A stretch of DNA of 47,160 nucleotides from the IMG/VR virus record IMGVR_UViG_3300030616_000037, positions 1-47,160 of that record; one strand, given 5' to 3'. The notes under the pieces were generated by a model. The model made no database searches. It was not told where the DNA came from and was given only the letters and a program-made list of their open reading frames with translations. The stretch comes from a virus. The translations under genes and the position numbers were made by a program. Positions 1 through 7,970 of this stretch are shown here, one piece after another. Numbering within the stretch: the stretch's first letter is position 1; each line of letters begins with the position of its first letter.

Positions 1-3000
1 TGGAGTTGCGCGATACGTGCCTTGAGGTCGGCTTTCTCTTCGGCGGTCTTCGCCTTCTTGAGGAGATCCCTCATCTCGGCGAGGTCTTGCTGGAGGGTGG
101 TCTCGGCTTCGCCAGCTTCCTCGACGGCCTTCGCGAGCTTCTCGGCAGGAGGCTTCGGCTTCGTCGCGGCCTTCGGAGGCTCTGCCTTCGCGGGCGTCTC
201 GGCTGCTGGTTCGTACTTCTCGCCCTTCTTGTAGGCCGAGTACTCCTCCTGAAGGGCCTTGTACTTCTCCGGGCCCAGGCGCTTCGCGATGTCCTTGTCG
301 AACTTCTCGCCCTTCGCCTTCTCAACCCACTCGCTGAACTTCAGCCCAGCCGGAACGTCCTGGGAGGCTTCGAGGTCGGCGCGGAGAGTCTCATCGACAG
401 TCGGCCCAGTCTTCGGAGGCGGACGGTCAGGACGACGGATGGTCTTGCCCTTCTCGCCAGTCTGCGTGGCCTTCCGAAGCGCGGCGCCGACGCCCTCGCC
501 TTCCTTCACCGCAGCGGAGACCGCCTTCATCGCGTCAGCGGTCACTCCGGTGTAGCGGTAGACCTTGCCGTTGGACTGGGCGACTTCGAGGACGCCGTCC
601 TTGTACGCGTAGCTCTGGAAGCCGGTGGACTTGACCGGGATGTGGTCGATCTCTCCGACCTTGTCCTCGACCTTCTCGACGACCTTGAGAGGCTCGCGCT
701 TCTTCTTCGCTGGAGCCTTTCCTTCTGGTGCCTCCGCAGGCGCTTCCGCCTCCGCCGGCTCAGCCTTGCCCTTTCCGCGTCCTCCTGCAACCGCTCGCTT
801 GTAGGCGGCGTCGGCGTCCGGGTACTCGCCCTTCTTCTCACCCTTCGCGTTGCGGACGATGAACTTGCCATCCTCCTCCTTCACGGTCCACTTGTTGCCG
901 GCCTCGACGGAGGCCTCGAACTTCTGCTGAGGGGTCTGCTTCGGAGCCTTCGCCTTGGCCGGGCCCTTGGTCGGGGTCTTGACCGCAGGCTGTCCTGTAG
1001 TCTCACGGTTCAGGCGCTCGACCAGGGTGCCCGCGAGGTCTTCTGGTACGCCGCGAGTCTTCGCGAACTCGATCGCGTTGTTGTAGCCTCCCTCGGGCCT
1101 CGTGAGTTCCCGCTGAATGGCGCCCACGAGGTTCTCGGGGATGTCGGCCTCGGAGCGGTAGCCGGCCTCAGCCGCTGCCACCTCAGCCTCAGGCTTCGGG
1201 CGGAGTGCCTCGGTGTGGGCGTAGCCCTCGGCCTCAGTCTTGTTCGCCTTGAGGACGGTGGTGCCGTCCGGGTTCGTGACCTCGTAGCCCTTCTTGCCCT
1301 TCCGCTTCGAGACCTTGTAGCCAGCGGCCTCCCAGACCTGCCGCTTCGTCTGGGTCGGCGCCCTCTCGGCCAGGGCCTCTCCTGCCTTCCCGGCCCCCAC
1401 AGCCTTCCCAGGCGTCGGGGCTGCTGGGGCCTCAGGGGCCGCAGGAGGCGTTTCTGGGGCCGGGGTGGGCTCCTGGGTCGTCCGGGCCCTCAAAGCCTCG
1501 CCAGCGCGGCCCTGGAGGCCTGGAGCGGGCGTTTCTGGGGCCCTCACGGGCTGGTCGAAGGTCAGGGAGAGCTGTTCCGGGCCCTCGGGGGCCACCTCCC
1601 GCTCCCCGATGATCCGCTCCCGGGCCACCTTCTCGGCGTTCGGGGTCGCCCGCTCCTTCAGCATCTCCACGAGCCGGTTGAACTTCGCGGTCTCGGCGGA
1701 GGTCAGCCCTCCAGCCTCCTGGGCCATCTCGTCGGCCACGGAGGTGAGAGCGTCGGTCATCTTCGTCCGATTGAAGGCCGCATCCATGGCCTGAGCCTCG
1801 GTCTGCGAGATGTCCTTCAGGAACGCGTTCCTCTGCTCGGCAGAGAGAGTGTTCCAGATCTCCCCGGCATTCATGCCACGGATATCCTTCTTGCCGCCCA
1901 GGAAGCTCGGGAGCTTGTTCCGCAGGCGGGCTACGAGGCCTGGGGCGTACCTCGCTGCCTGATCCGAGATCAGGAATCGGGCAACGAACGGGATCGGGAT
2001 GCCGGTCTTCGCGGAGACGGCGCCGAGGAGCGGGTATGTCATCGCCTTCGTTCCGGCGCGGATGACGGAACGACCGATTCCACCCCTCGCCGCCGGAGCC
2101 GGAGCTTCGACCGCAGCCGTCATCCTCGCCTGCATCTCCGGCGTGAGAGTACCCTCCGGGCCACGACCCTCGATCACATCGAGAGCCATCTGCCGCTCTT
2201 GTGCGGCGCGAGCTTGGTTCGCTGCCTCCTCGGCCCAGGCCTTCTCCTCGACGCGACGAACGAGCGCATCCGTCCGGGCCTCGCCGTGCGCACCTTCGAT
2301 GTCAGCGGCACGGCGACGTGCGCGAAGGGCCTGGAGTGCGTTCAGGGGCTTGCCCTGGAGTGCTGGGATGCGCTTCGCGAGGGCGGCGCCCGCCATGTGC
2401 CCGCCGACCATTCCTGGGCCGAAGCTCATGACGGTGCCGAACTCTTCTCCGAACGCGGCCTGCTCTTCGGGAGTCTCGCCAGCGGCAGCGGCAAGTCGCT
2501 CACCCACTGGAGCCATAGCCGCATGCGTACCGATCGCGCCCGCGAGCGCAGGGATCACTGCCTGAGGAGCGACCACGGCGCCGGCAGCGATCGGCAGGAC
2601 GCCGCCGGCCATCTTCGCAGCCTGTCCCCCCTCGCCCGTGGTGAAGTACGTCTTGCCGAGCATCTGCTGAACTTCGCCCACGGCCTCGCGACGCTCTTCC
2701 TGCCCGCGCTTCAGGGCTGCGAGTCGTGGATTGCGCATGTACGCAGCGGCGCCCGCATCCACGACAGCGGGCTCTTCGAGTTCCATCTCCGGCAGGTCGC
2801 CCCGCTTGACCTCGGGCTCCCTCACTCCGTCCCCGAAGTCCTCCAGGCTTCCGATCTGCCCGGACTCGATGAGGTGGTCTACGTCGACGCCCTTCGCCTG
2901 GAGATGCGCAAGCTTCTTCGCGATCTCCGGCTTGAAGGGAATCCCGCCCGGGAGAGCCCGATCGGAAGCGACTGTTCCCGGTGGGAGGCCGGGGCCCGTG

Positions 3001-3335
3001 TCGCCACGGCGCCGCGCTTCTGCGATGTTCGCCAGCTCTGCGACGCCAACGAGCCCGCTGCCGAAGGCCGTGCCCATCGACCCGAGTGCGGTCGGAATGC
3101 CAGCGATCGCCTCTGCAATGTAGGGCGCCACGCCGGCACCAGGGGTTGCCCCCATGCCTGCGCGAATGCCCGCACCACGAGCAGTAGCCTCCGCCTCCTC
3201 GACGGCCCGCTGACCCTCGGGGCTCTCGGCGTACGCCTTGTCCTTCAGGCGCTGGCGCTGGCGCTGGTAGACACCCAGCTCGTACTCGGTGAACTCCTGG
3301 CCAGACTCGGGATCGAAGTAGCGCTTCTCAGCCAT
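1..3335 (-). CDS. Large ejection-type protein with KTSC domain (runs off left edge)
   Basis: The gene starts at ATG 3335 (MAEKRYFDPESGQEFTEYEL) and has no stop in the window, giving at least 1111 residues. Residues 235-290 are hydrophobic and Gly/Ala-rich (AAKMAGGVLPIAAGAVVAP...AIGTHAAMAP) and could span a membrane. The middle holds Pro/Ala linkers and Lys-rich repeats. Residues about 893-945 read VKSTGFQSYAYKDGVLEVAQ, then SNGKVYRYTGV and GVGAALRKAT. This is the KTSC domain pattern, a small fold first seen with Lys-tRNA synthetase and in phage proteins. The protein is probably an internal or channel protein for DNA entry. Confidence 0.65.
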   Translation of the reverse strand, partial: MAEKRYFDPESGQEFTEYELGVYQRQRQRLKDKAYAESPEGQRAVEEAEATARGAGIRAGMGATPGAGVAPYIAEAIAGIPTALGSMGTAFGSGLVGVAELANIAEARRRGDTGPGLPPGTVASDRALPGGIPFKPEIAKKLAHLQAKGVDVDHLIESGQIGSLEDFGDGVREPEVKRGDLPEMELEEPAVVDAGAAAYMRNPRLAALKRGQEERREAVGEVQQMLGKTYFTTGEGGQAAKMAGGVLPIAAGAVVAPQAVIPALAGAIGTHAAMAPVGERLAAAAGETPEEQAAFGEEFGTVMSFGPGMVGGHMAGAALAKRIPALQGKPLNALQALRARRRAADIEGAHGEARTDALVRRVEEKAWAEEAANQARAAQERQMALDVIEGRGPEGTLTPEMQARMTAAVEAPAPAARGGIGRSVIRAGTKAMTYPLLGAVSAKTGIPIPFVARFLISDQAARYAPGLVARLRNKLPSFLGGKKDIRGMNAGEIWNTLSAEQRNAFLKDISQTEAQAMDAAFNRTKMTDALTSVADEMAQEAGGLTSAETAKFNRLVEMLKERATPNAEKVARERIIGEREVAPEGPEQLSLTFDQPVRAPETPAPGLQGRAGEALRARTTQEPTPAPETPPAAPEAPAAPTPGKAVGAGKAGEALAERAPTQTKRQVWEAAGYKVSKRKGKKGYEVTNPDGTTVLKANKTEAEGYAHTEALRPKPEAEVAAAEAGYRSEADIPENLVGAIQRELTRPEGGYNNAIEFAKTRGVPEDLAGTLVERLNRETTGQPAVKTPTKGPAKAKAPKQTPQQKFEASVEAGNKWTVKEEDGKFIVRNAKGEKKGEYPDADAAYKRAVAGGRGKGKAEPAEAEAPAEAPEGKAPAKKKREPLKVVEKVEDKVGEIDHIPVKSTGFQSYAYKDGVLEVAQSNGKVYRYTGVTADAMKAVSAAVKEGEGVGAALRKATQTGEKGKTIRRPDRPPPKTGPTVDETLRADLEASQDVPAGLKFSEWVEKAKGEKFDKDIAKRLGPEKYKALQEEYSAYKKGEKYEPAAETPAKAEPPKAATKPKPPAEKLAKAVEEAGEAETTLQQDLAEMRDLLKKAKTAEEKADLKARIAQL

Positions 3336-3336
3336 C

Positions 3337-5079
3337 TTATTGCCCAAGGATGCTCTGGAGACTGAACGGTTGTTCGGTCCTCTTCAGTGGACCCGTGCCC
3401 GGGGCCACGGCTTCGGCGGGCCCGAGAACCTCCCAGCCCTGGCCGTCCCACCGCGTGATCCGTCCGCCCTGAATCTTCTCCTTGCCGCACGGAGAACCGT
3501 CCGGTGCGGGCGGGCACTCCTCGCCTTCGCCTGGGGTCGCTCCCGCCATCGGCTTCTGGTCTTCGCCCAGGTACAGGCCCGCCGCCTCGATCGCGTCGAA
3601 GTAGCCGTACTTCTTCGCCTGCTGTACGGTCCTCCTATCGATGGTTGGCGCGGGCGGGTTCTCCTGGCCAGTGATCCGCCTCCAGTCACCCTCGTGAGTA
3701 GCAAGACGGTTCGCAGCGAACTCGATGTCAGCTTCCAGCATGCCGCGAAGTTGTTCCGGGGACGCTGCGGTCGTGTAGCGGTCGTAGACCTCCTCGATCT
3801 CTCGCTGTATCGGGGCCATGCCGTTCTTCTGGGCCAGCGCGAACTCGGTAGCTACGTTGGTGAGAGCGGTACGGAGCGCTCGCTCTTCTGGTCTGCCCGT
3901 CTTCTCGTAGAACCAGCCGATGCCCTTGTTGATCCACGGGAAGTCGGTGCGCTCGAACTTCTCCGACAGGTCGAAGACCTTGCCGACGTCCGCGAGCACG
4001 TTGTTCACGGCCTGACGGCCCTTCCGCATGTTGCCCTTCGCCCAGTCGAGAGCGAACTCGTAGCCCTGCATGGACCAGTTCGGGTTGATGTAGGGCATCA
4101 CGATGGAGAGAGCGGTACGGAACTTGGTGTCTCCCGTTCCGCGACCGAGCTTCGCCTTGTAGTTGGAAGCGGCCCTAGCGGCCCCTTGCAGCTCGGGAGG
4201 GAGCTGCTTGAGGAACGCATCGCCGCGCAGCGACCAGTCGAGCGTTTCGGCTACGGGTGCGAGGTATGGGTTCTCGGAGGCAGCGGTCGGCTTCACATCG
4301 CCCACGCCACCCTTCGTCTTGCCGGACTGACCGAAGTCGATATCGAAGTTCTGGGTCAGCTCGTTCCAGCCCATGACCCTTCCACCGATGACCCGCGTCG
4401 GAGGCGGGCCGAGGTCTGCCGACTCCGGCTTCTCGAACGCGGCCTTCGCGTACTCCCCTCCCATCTTCGAGGCGATCTCGTAAAGGGGATGACCGTACCG
4501 GAAGACCTGTCCCCGGAACTGCTCAGGAATCCTCTCGTCGAATGGAAGAGCAACGGGCGGATTCTCCGCCTCCATGGCCTGCCGCTCGGCGCGGTACTTC
4601 TGCATCGCGAGCCTGACGGGGCTGACCTGACGCGGCTGGATCCCCATGACCTCCGAACCGGGGATGGTGACCGTCTCGTCCATCTTCGGCTGGAGAAGCT
4701 GCTCAACGGACGGGCCGGGGCCGACCTGTGGCTGGAAGGTTTCGTCGGCCCCCGGGAGCTTCACCTCCGGGAGATTCTTCAGGATCGCGCCGATGTCGCC
4801 CTTCTGAAGCTTCGCCTCTTCGAGCGCGGCCTCACCTGTGTTGATCGCGTCCTGCTGGGCGGACCCCATGCGGAACTTGTCCATGTCCGCCCGAAGACGA
4901 TCCGCCTGGAGCCTACGGAAGTTGGAGCGGGCCTTGCGCTCCTCCTCCTCAATGGCGAGCATCCGCTGGCGCTCTTTCCCTTCGGAGTAGGCACCAAACA
5001 TCTGGCCAACGCCCCGAAGAGCATCAGCCACACCGCTTCCGCCGTATGGCATTGGCCGATACGCCCTGATGATCGCCAT
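3337..5079 (-). CDS. Ejection-type internal protein 2
   Basis: The 580-residue protein starts MAIIRAYRPMPYGGSG, then has a Gly patch (VADALRGVGQMFGAYSEG), a long charged helix (residues 35-90), and Gly/Pro-rich segments. The middle and end are helical with repeated Glu/Lys/Arg, and the last 50 residues are Pro/Gly-rich. It lacks signal or membrane segments. Position between two similar proteins suggests an internal or channel-forming virion protein delivered with DNA. No enzymatic domain is seen. Confidence 0.58.
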   Translation of the reverse strand: MAIIRAYRPMPYGGSGVADALRGVGQMFGAYSEGKERQRMLAIEEEERKARSNFRRLQADRLRADMDKFRMGSAQQDAINTGEAALEEAKLQKGDIGAILKNLPEVKLPGADETFQPQVGPGPSVEQLLQPKMDETVTIPGSEVMGIQPRQVSPVRLAMQKYRAERQAMEAENPPVALPFDERIPEQFRGQVFRYGHPLYEIASKMGGEYAKAAFEKPESADLGPPPTRVIGGRVMGWNELTQNFDIDFGQSGKTKGGVGDVKPTAASENPYLAPVAETLDWSLRGDAFLKQLPPELQGAARAASNYKAKLGRGTGDTKFRTALSIVMPYINPNWSMQGYEFALDWAKGNMRKGRQAVNNVLADVGKVFDLSEKFERTDFPWINKGIGWFYEKTGRPEERALRTALTNVATEFALAQKNGMAPIQREIEEVYDRYTTAASPEQLRGMLEADIEFAANRLATHEGDWRRITGQENPPAPTIDRRTVQQAKKYGYFDAIEAAGLYLGEDQKPMAGATPGEGEECPPAPDGSPCGKEKIQGGRITRWDGQGWEVLGPAEAVAPGTGPLKRTEQPFSLQSILGQ

Positions 5080-5088
5080 GGCGACTCC

Positions 5089-5883
5089 TTAGACGAACAC
5101 GTCCGGCTTCGTGAGGCCAAGGGCTCCCGCAGCAGCCCCGTAGTTGCCGGGTCCGGTCGTGGTGCCCTTGCTTCCGAAGCGCTCCCGCTGCTGCGTCTTC
5201 GCACGCTGAGCGCGGCCCCAGATCTGCGCGAGGTTTCCAAGGTCTCCGAGCGCGGCGGTCTCGCGTCCGTACCGCATCTCTTCCGCGCCGCGACGAGCGC
5301 CTGCGCGGGCCTGCGCGGCCTGACGCGCAACCGGAGAGCCGATCTTCAGGACGCTGGGATCGATGCCGCGAGCGCGGGCGATGTTCTCCAGCTCACGCTC
5401 TCCTGCGGCCTCTTCCTCACCGATGCGGATCATCTCCCCTTCGAGGATTCCCGCCGGTCTCCACGCGGCCTCGCTCACGCGGCCCTTGTATCTGTTCTGG
5501 AGCATATTCAGGGTGGGCGCAAACCGCCTCGTGACCTCGGGGGCGGTGTACTGCTCTCCCGTCGAGGTCCGGTAGCCCTCCTGATCTGTGGTCGTGACCT
5601 GGGGCCCCATGGCTCCCGCGTAGATCGCCTCCGCCTGGGGGGCGATGCCGGCGAGCCACTGATCCAGCTCGCCCTTCGCGGCAGCGATGTCAGCACGATG
5701 CTGCTGGTACATCTTATTCTGCTGCTCGCGAGCCTTCTTGCCTTCCCAGACGTTGGCCGCAGCCCCGATTCCTTGTCCGATCAACCCGAAGACCATGTCG
5801 TTACTCCTCTGAGGCTTCGCTGTCGCGGCCAGGGCCTGAGCTGCTTGCTGCCCCGTGAAGGGACTGACGAAACCACCCATCAC
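5089..5883 (-). CDS. Ejection-type internal protein 1
   Basis: The 264-residue protein has a hydrophobic Gly/Ala stretch at residues 31-45 (MVFGLIGQGIGAAANVW), then coiled helices (QQNKMYQQHRADIAAAKGELDQWL) and an Ala/Arg/Glu-rich rest ending GALGLTKPDVFV. Gly/Ala-rich helical proteins with one hydrophobic patch next to each other at the end of a tail operon are typical of podovirus internal (ejection) proteins. It precedes two larger such proteins. Confidence 0.6.
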   Translation of the reverse strand: MMGGFVSPFTGQQAAQALAATAKPQRSNDMVFGLIGQGIGAAANVWEGKKAREQQNKMYQQHRADIAAAKGELDQWLAGIAPQAEAIYAGAMGPQVTTTDQEGYRTSTGEQYTAPEVTRRFAPTLNMLQNRYKGRVSEAAWRPAGILEGEMIRIGEEEAAGERELENIARARGIDPSVLKIGSPVARQAAQARAGARRGAEEMRYGRETAALGDLGNLAQIWGRAQRAKTQQRERFGSKGTTTGPGNYGAAAGALGLTKPDVFV

Positions 5884-6281
5884 TCTGCCTCGTCGCCTAG
5901 CGTATCATTCTCGCCATCCACAAGAGGGATGGACCAATAGCGCCCCTTGACCTCCTCGCCGCCGGCCAGGGAAACGGCCAGATGCTCGATGACCTTGTCG
6001 TAGGGAGGGGGCGGGTAGCCGTCGGTCACGGTCGCAGAGACGGACGTCGCACCATACGAGAGAAGCCTGCTCTTGACAGCGTCCCAGAGGCGGGTCAGGG
6101 CGAAGCCAGAACGGCCCCTCCGCTCCGGTGTGACCCACAATGGATCGAGGTGTGGAGCCAGAAGGACGCCGCAAGCTGCGACCACCTTGCCATCCTCCAC
6201 CGCACCAATGGCCAGGGCCTTGGGATGCATCCCAGGAACCTGAGCCTTCTCTTCGGAGTCCAGCTCTCGGTATTCCATCAC
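5880..6281 (-). CDS. GNAT-like protein
   Basis: The 133-residue protein has ALAIGAVEDGKVVAACGVLLAPHLDPLWVTPERRG (residues 22-57), which resembles the central strands and acetyl-CoA loop of GNAT N-acetyltransferases (VxPxxRGxG). A helix follows (FALTRLWDAVKSRLLSYGA). The glycine loop is RGRSG rather than RGxGxG/A, so it is partly degenerate. GNATs transfer acetyl groups to amines; the substrate is unknown. Location between tail genes is unusual. It may be a structural relic. Confidence 0.55.
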   Translation of the reverse strand: MMEYRELDSEEKAQVPGMHPKALAIGAVEDGKVVAACGVLLAPHLDPLWVTPERRGRSGFALTRLWDAVKSRLLSYGATSVSATVTDGYPPPPYDKVIEHLAVSLAGGEEVKGRYWSIPLVDGENDTLGDEAE

Positions 6282-6535
6282 GGGTTCAGGATCGCATCGA
6301 CCTGGGCGCGGACGGTGTCATCCGCAGCCTCGTACCGTTCGCTCATTTCCGCGACCTCCGCAGAGTCGGCCATGCGCCACTGGCCCCGGAGGGTCTCGGT
6401 GAAGATCTCGTCGAGGAACATCTGCTGGGTGAACTCTGGGCCCAGCCCCTTCTGCTCCTTGTACGTCTCGTACGCCTCCAGCAGCAAGCGGACCCGCTGC
6501 TGAGGGATGTCTACGCTTGCAGAAACTGTGGGCAT
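6278..6535 (-). CDS. Small helical protein
   Basis: The 85-residue protein starts MPTVSASVDIPQ after GGGAGGCGACGC, a ribosome site similar to the one repeated in the small-gene array. It is almost entirely helical (RVRLLLEAYETYKEQKGL, MFLDEIFTETLRGQWRM). It overlaps the GNAT-like gene by 4 bases. Function is unknown. Confidence 0.55.
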   Translation of the reverse strand: MPTVSASVDIPQQRVRLLLEAYETYKEQKGLGPEFTQQMFLDEIFTETLRGQWRMADSAEVAEMSERYEAADDTVRAQVDAILNP

Positions 6536-7197
6536 GCGTCGCCTCCCATATCGAAGTGAACGGGGTAGACCAGGGACTCCCTGATCCTCCCCAACTCCTC
6601 AGTCGAATAGATGTGGCTCCTCTGGAAAAATCGTACTGCCTTCATGAAGTCCTCGATGAAAGGCAGGGCCCCAAGCATGGGCAAGCTCCAGACCACCACC
6701 GAAAGCCCCGCCGGAAGCACGTAGTTGACCCGGAACTCGATGTAGTCGAAGTAGATGTAGTTCGAGGACGTCCCAACGGGCTCTTGGTAGTACCATGCGA
6801 TCCTCAGCGCATCCAGCTTCGCGTCGGTCCATCCTCCGCTCGGAGCGGTGACGGTGTCGGTGTAGAGCGAGTTCACTGGCTGGCGGAGAGGGCCATACCA
6901 CCAGTCGCTAGCGCCGTTGCGTCCAACGTTGTTCCTTGCCGTCGAGTTGTCCGTCACGCCAGTTCGCCGCTGCCGGTTGTGCAGTTGAAGGCTCGTGATG
7001 GAAGAGAACGCAGACGAGAAGTTGTCCACTCCGTAGTTGCTCGAAGTACCACTGCCAGTGTTGCACTGGTGCTGCGGCCCGGTTCCGTTGTTGTCGGATG
7101 TAGTGGCGCTCCGCAGGTTCGAAGACGAACGCAGAGACCAGCCGCCACCACTGACCCCTCCGGTGTGAGTGATATAGAGAAGATCCTGAGCCATCAT
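6511..7197 (-). CDS. Beta-rich protein with amphipathic tail
   Basis: The 228-residue protein has a Ser/Asn/Thr/Gly-rich N-terminal half (GGVSGGGWSLRSSSNLRSAT...), which looks like a beta-structured fibre head. The C-terminus (residues 165-228) has a hydrophobic piece (LSVVVWSLPMLGALPFIED) and a basic helix. It overlaps the fibre gene by 4 bases and the next gene by 25. A receptor-binding or tip protein is possible. Confidence 0.55.
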   Translation of the reverse strand: MMAQDLLYITHTGGVSGGGWSLRSSSNLRSATTSDNNGTGPQHQCNTGSGTSSNYGVDNFSSAFSSITSLQLHNRQRRTGVTDNSTARNNVGRNGASDWWYGPLRQPVNSLYTDTVTAPSGGWTDAKLDALRIAWYYQEPVGTSSNYIYFDYIEFRVNYVLPAGLSVVVWSLPMLGALPFIEDFMKAVRFFQRSHIYSTEELGRIRESLVYPVHFDMGGDACPQFLQA

Positions 7198-7970
7198 GCC
7201 CTGGTCATGTGGAAGGCCCAGGAGAGTAGCGTGACCGTCCCGGTGACCGAGGCCACTTCCACTTCAAGGTAATCGTTCGCGACGAGGGTGTTGTTCTGGA
7301 GCGTGCCGAAGGCGGTCCACGTCGATGCGGACGCAACAGACAGGTCCGTCGAACGAAGATCACTGCTACCGTTCTTGCGCACGTTGACTGTGGCTCCGGT
7401 CCCGCCCTCGCGCCAGCAGTAGATCGCATCCACGGTGTAGCCATCGTAGGCCCGGAAGACCATGGTGAAGTCCGCAGAGAGCCCTGAGGTCGTGTTCTGA
7501 AGAGTCGCTCCCCGCTCTTCCTTCAGGCCGATGGCGTTGCCTTCAAGGTAGAGGTCATTGAAAGAGGCCCCAGAAGAACCGAGATCACGCGTGCCGTCTC
7601 CGTCCGGGATGAGCACCCCAGCGAGGGCCCGGGTGCAGTCGGCCAAGATGTACTGGGTGTGATCGTCTACTCCGAGGTCGGAGAGATCTCCGTGGCTAGC
7701 TCCGCCGAAGGTGCCCCCATCAACGATCACGTCGCCCAGGAAGACCACATCTTCCTTGAACTCAGTAAAGCTCCCCTTCTTCAGCTTCTCCCGAATGCTT
7801 TCGTTGTCCTCACGCTGGGCCGTCTTCAGTTCTTCGATGGCCTCTTCGATGCGCTGCTGAGACAGGCGGCACTCCCGCAGAGCGTCCTTGATGTCCTGAA
7901 CGGAACGCTGGACATCCTGGGAGGCATCCACGGGGACGCGTACGCTTTCGTCGCTGGGCCTGTCAGGCAC
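7194..7970 (-). CDS. Fibre-type protein with coiled-coil start
   Basis: The 258-residue protein starts at GTG (MPDRPSDESV) overlapping the neck gene by 8 bases. Residues 15-65 are a coiled coil (DVQRSVQDIKDALRECRLSQQRIEEAIEELK). Residues 80-115 read GDVIVDGGTFGGASHGDLSDLGVDDHTQYILADCTRAL, a common fibre hinge motif. A beta C-terminus (TGTVTLLSWAFHMTRA) follows. A thin fibre or baseplate spike attached near the hub is likely. Confidence 0.7.
   Translation of the reverse strand: MPDRPSDESVRVPVDASQDVQRSVQDIKDALRECRLSQQRIEEAIEELKTAQREDNESIREKLKKGSFTEFKEDVVFLGDVIVDGGTFGGASHGDLSDLGVDDHTQYILADCTRALAGVLIPDGDGTRDLGSSGASFNDLYLEGNAIGLKEERGATLQNTTSGLSADFTMVFRAYDGYTVDAIYCWREGGTGATVNVRKNGSSDLRSTDLSVASASTWTAFGTLQNNTLVANDYLEVEVASVTGTVTLLSWAFHMTRA

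Noticed and set aside
1-3335. Tape-measure protein for the left-edge gene
   Set aside because: Length and hydrophobic parts would allow it, but no tail tube, sheath or assembly chaperone genes are present. The order after adaptor and neck genes fits internal podovirus-type proteins better.
6-3365. 1119-residue open frame on the plus strand opposite the left-edge gene
   Set aside because: It is antisense to a gene with good start, ribosome context and a KTSC domain. Its protein is Leu/Arg/Gly-rich nonsense, as expected from the GC-rich codon bias of the minus-strand gene.
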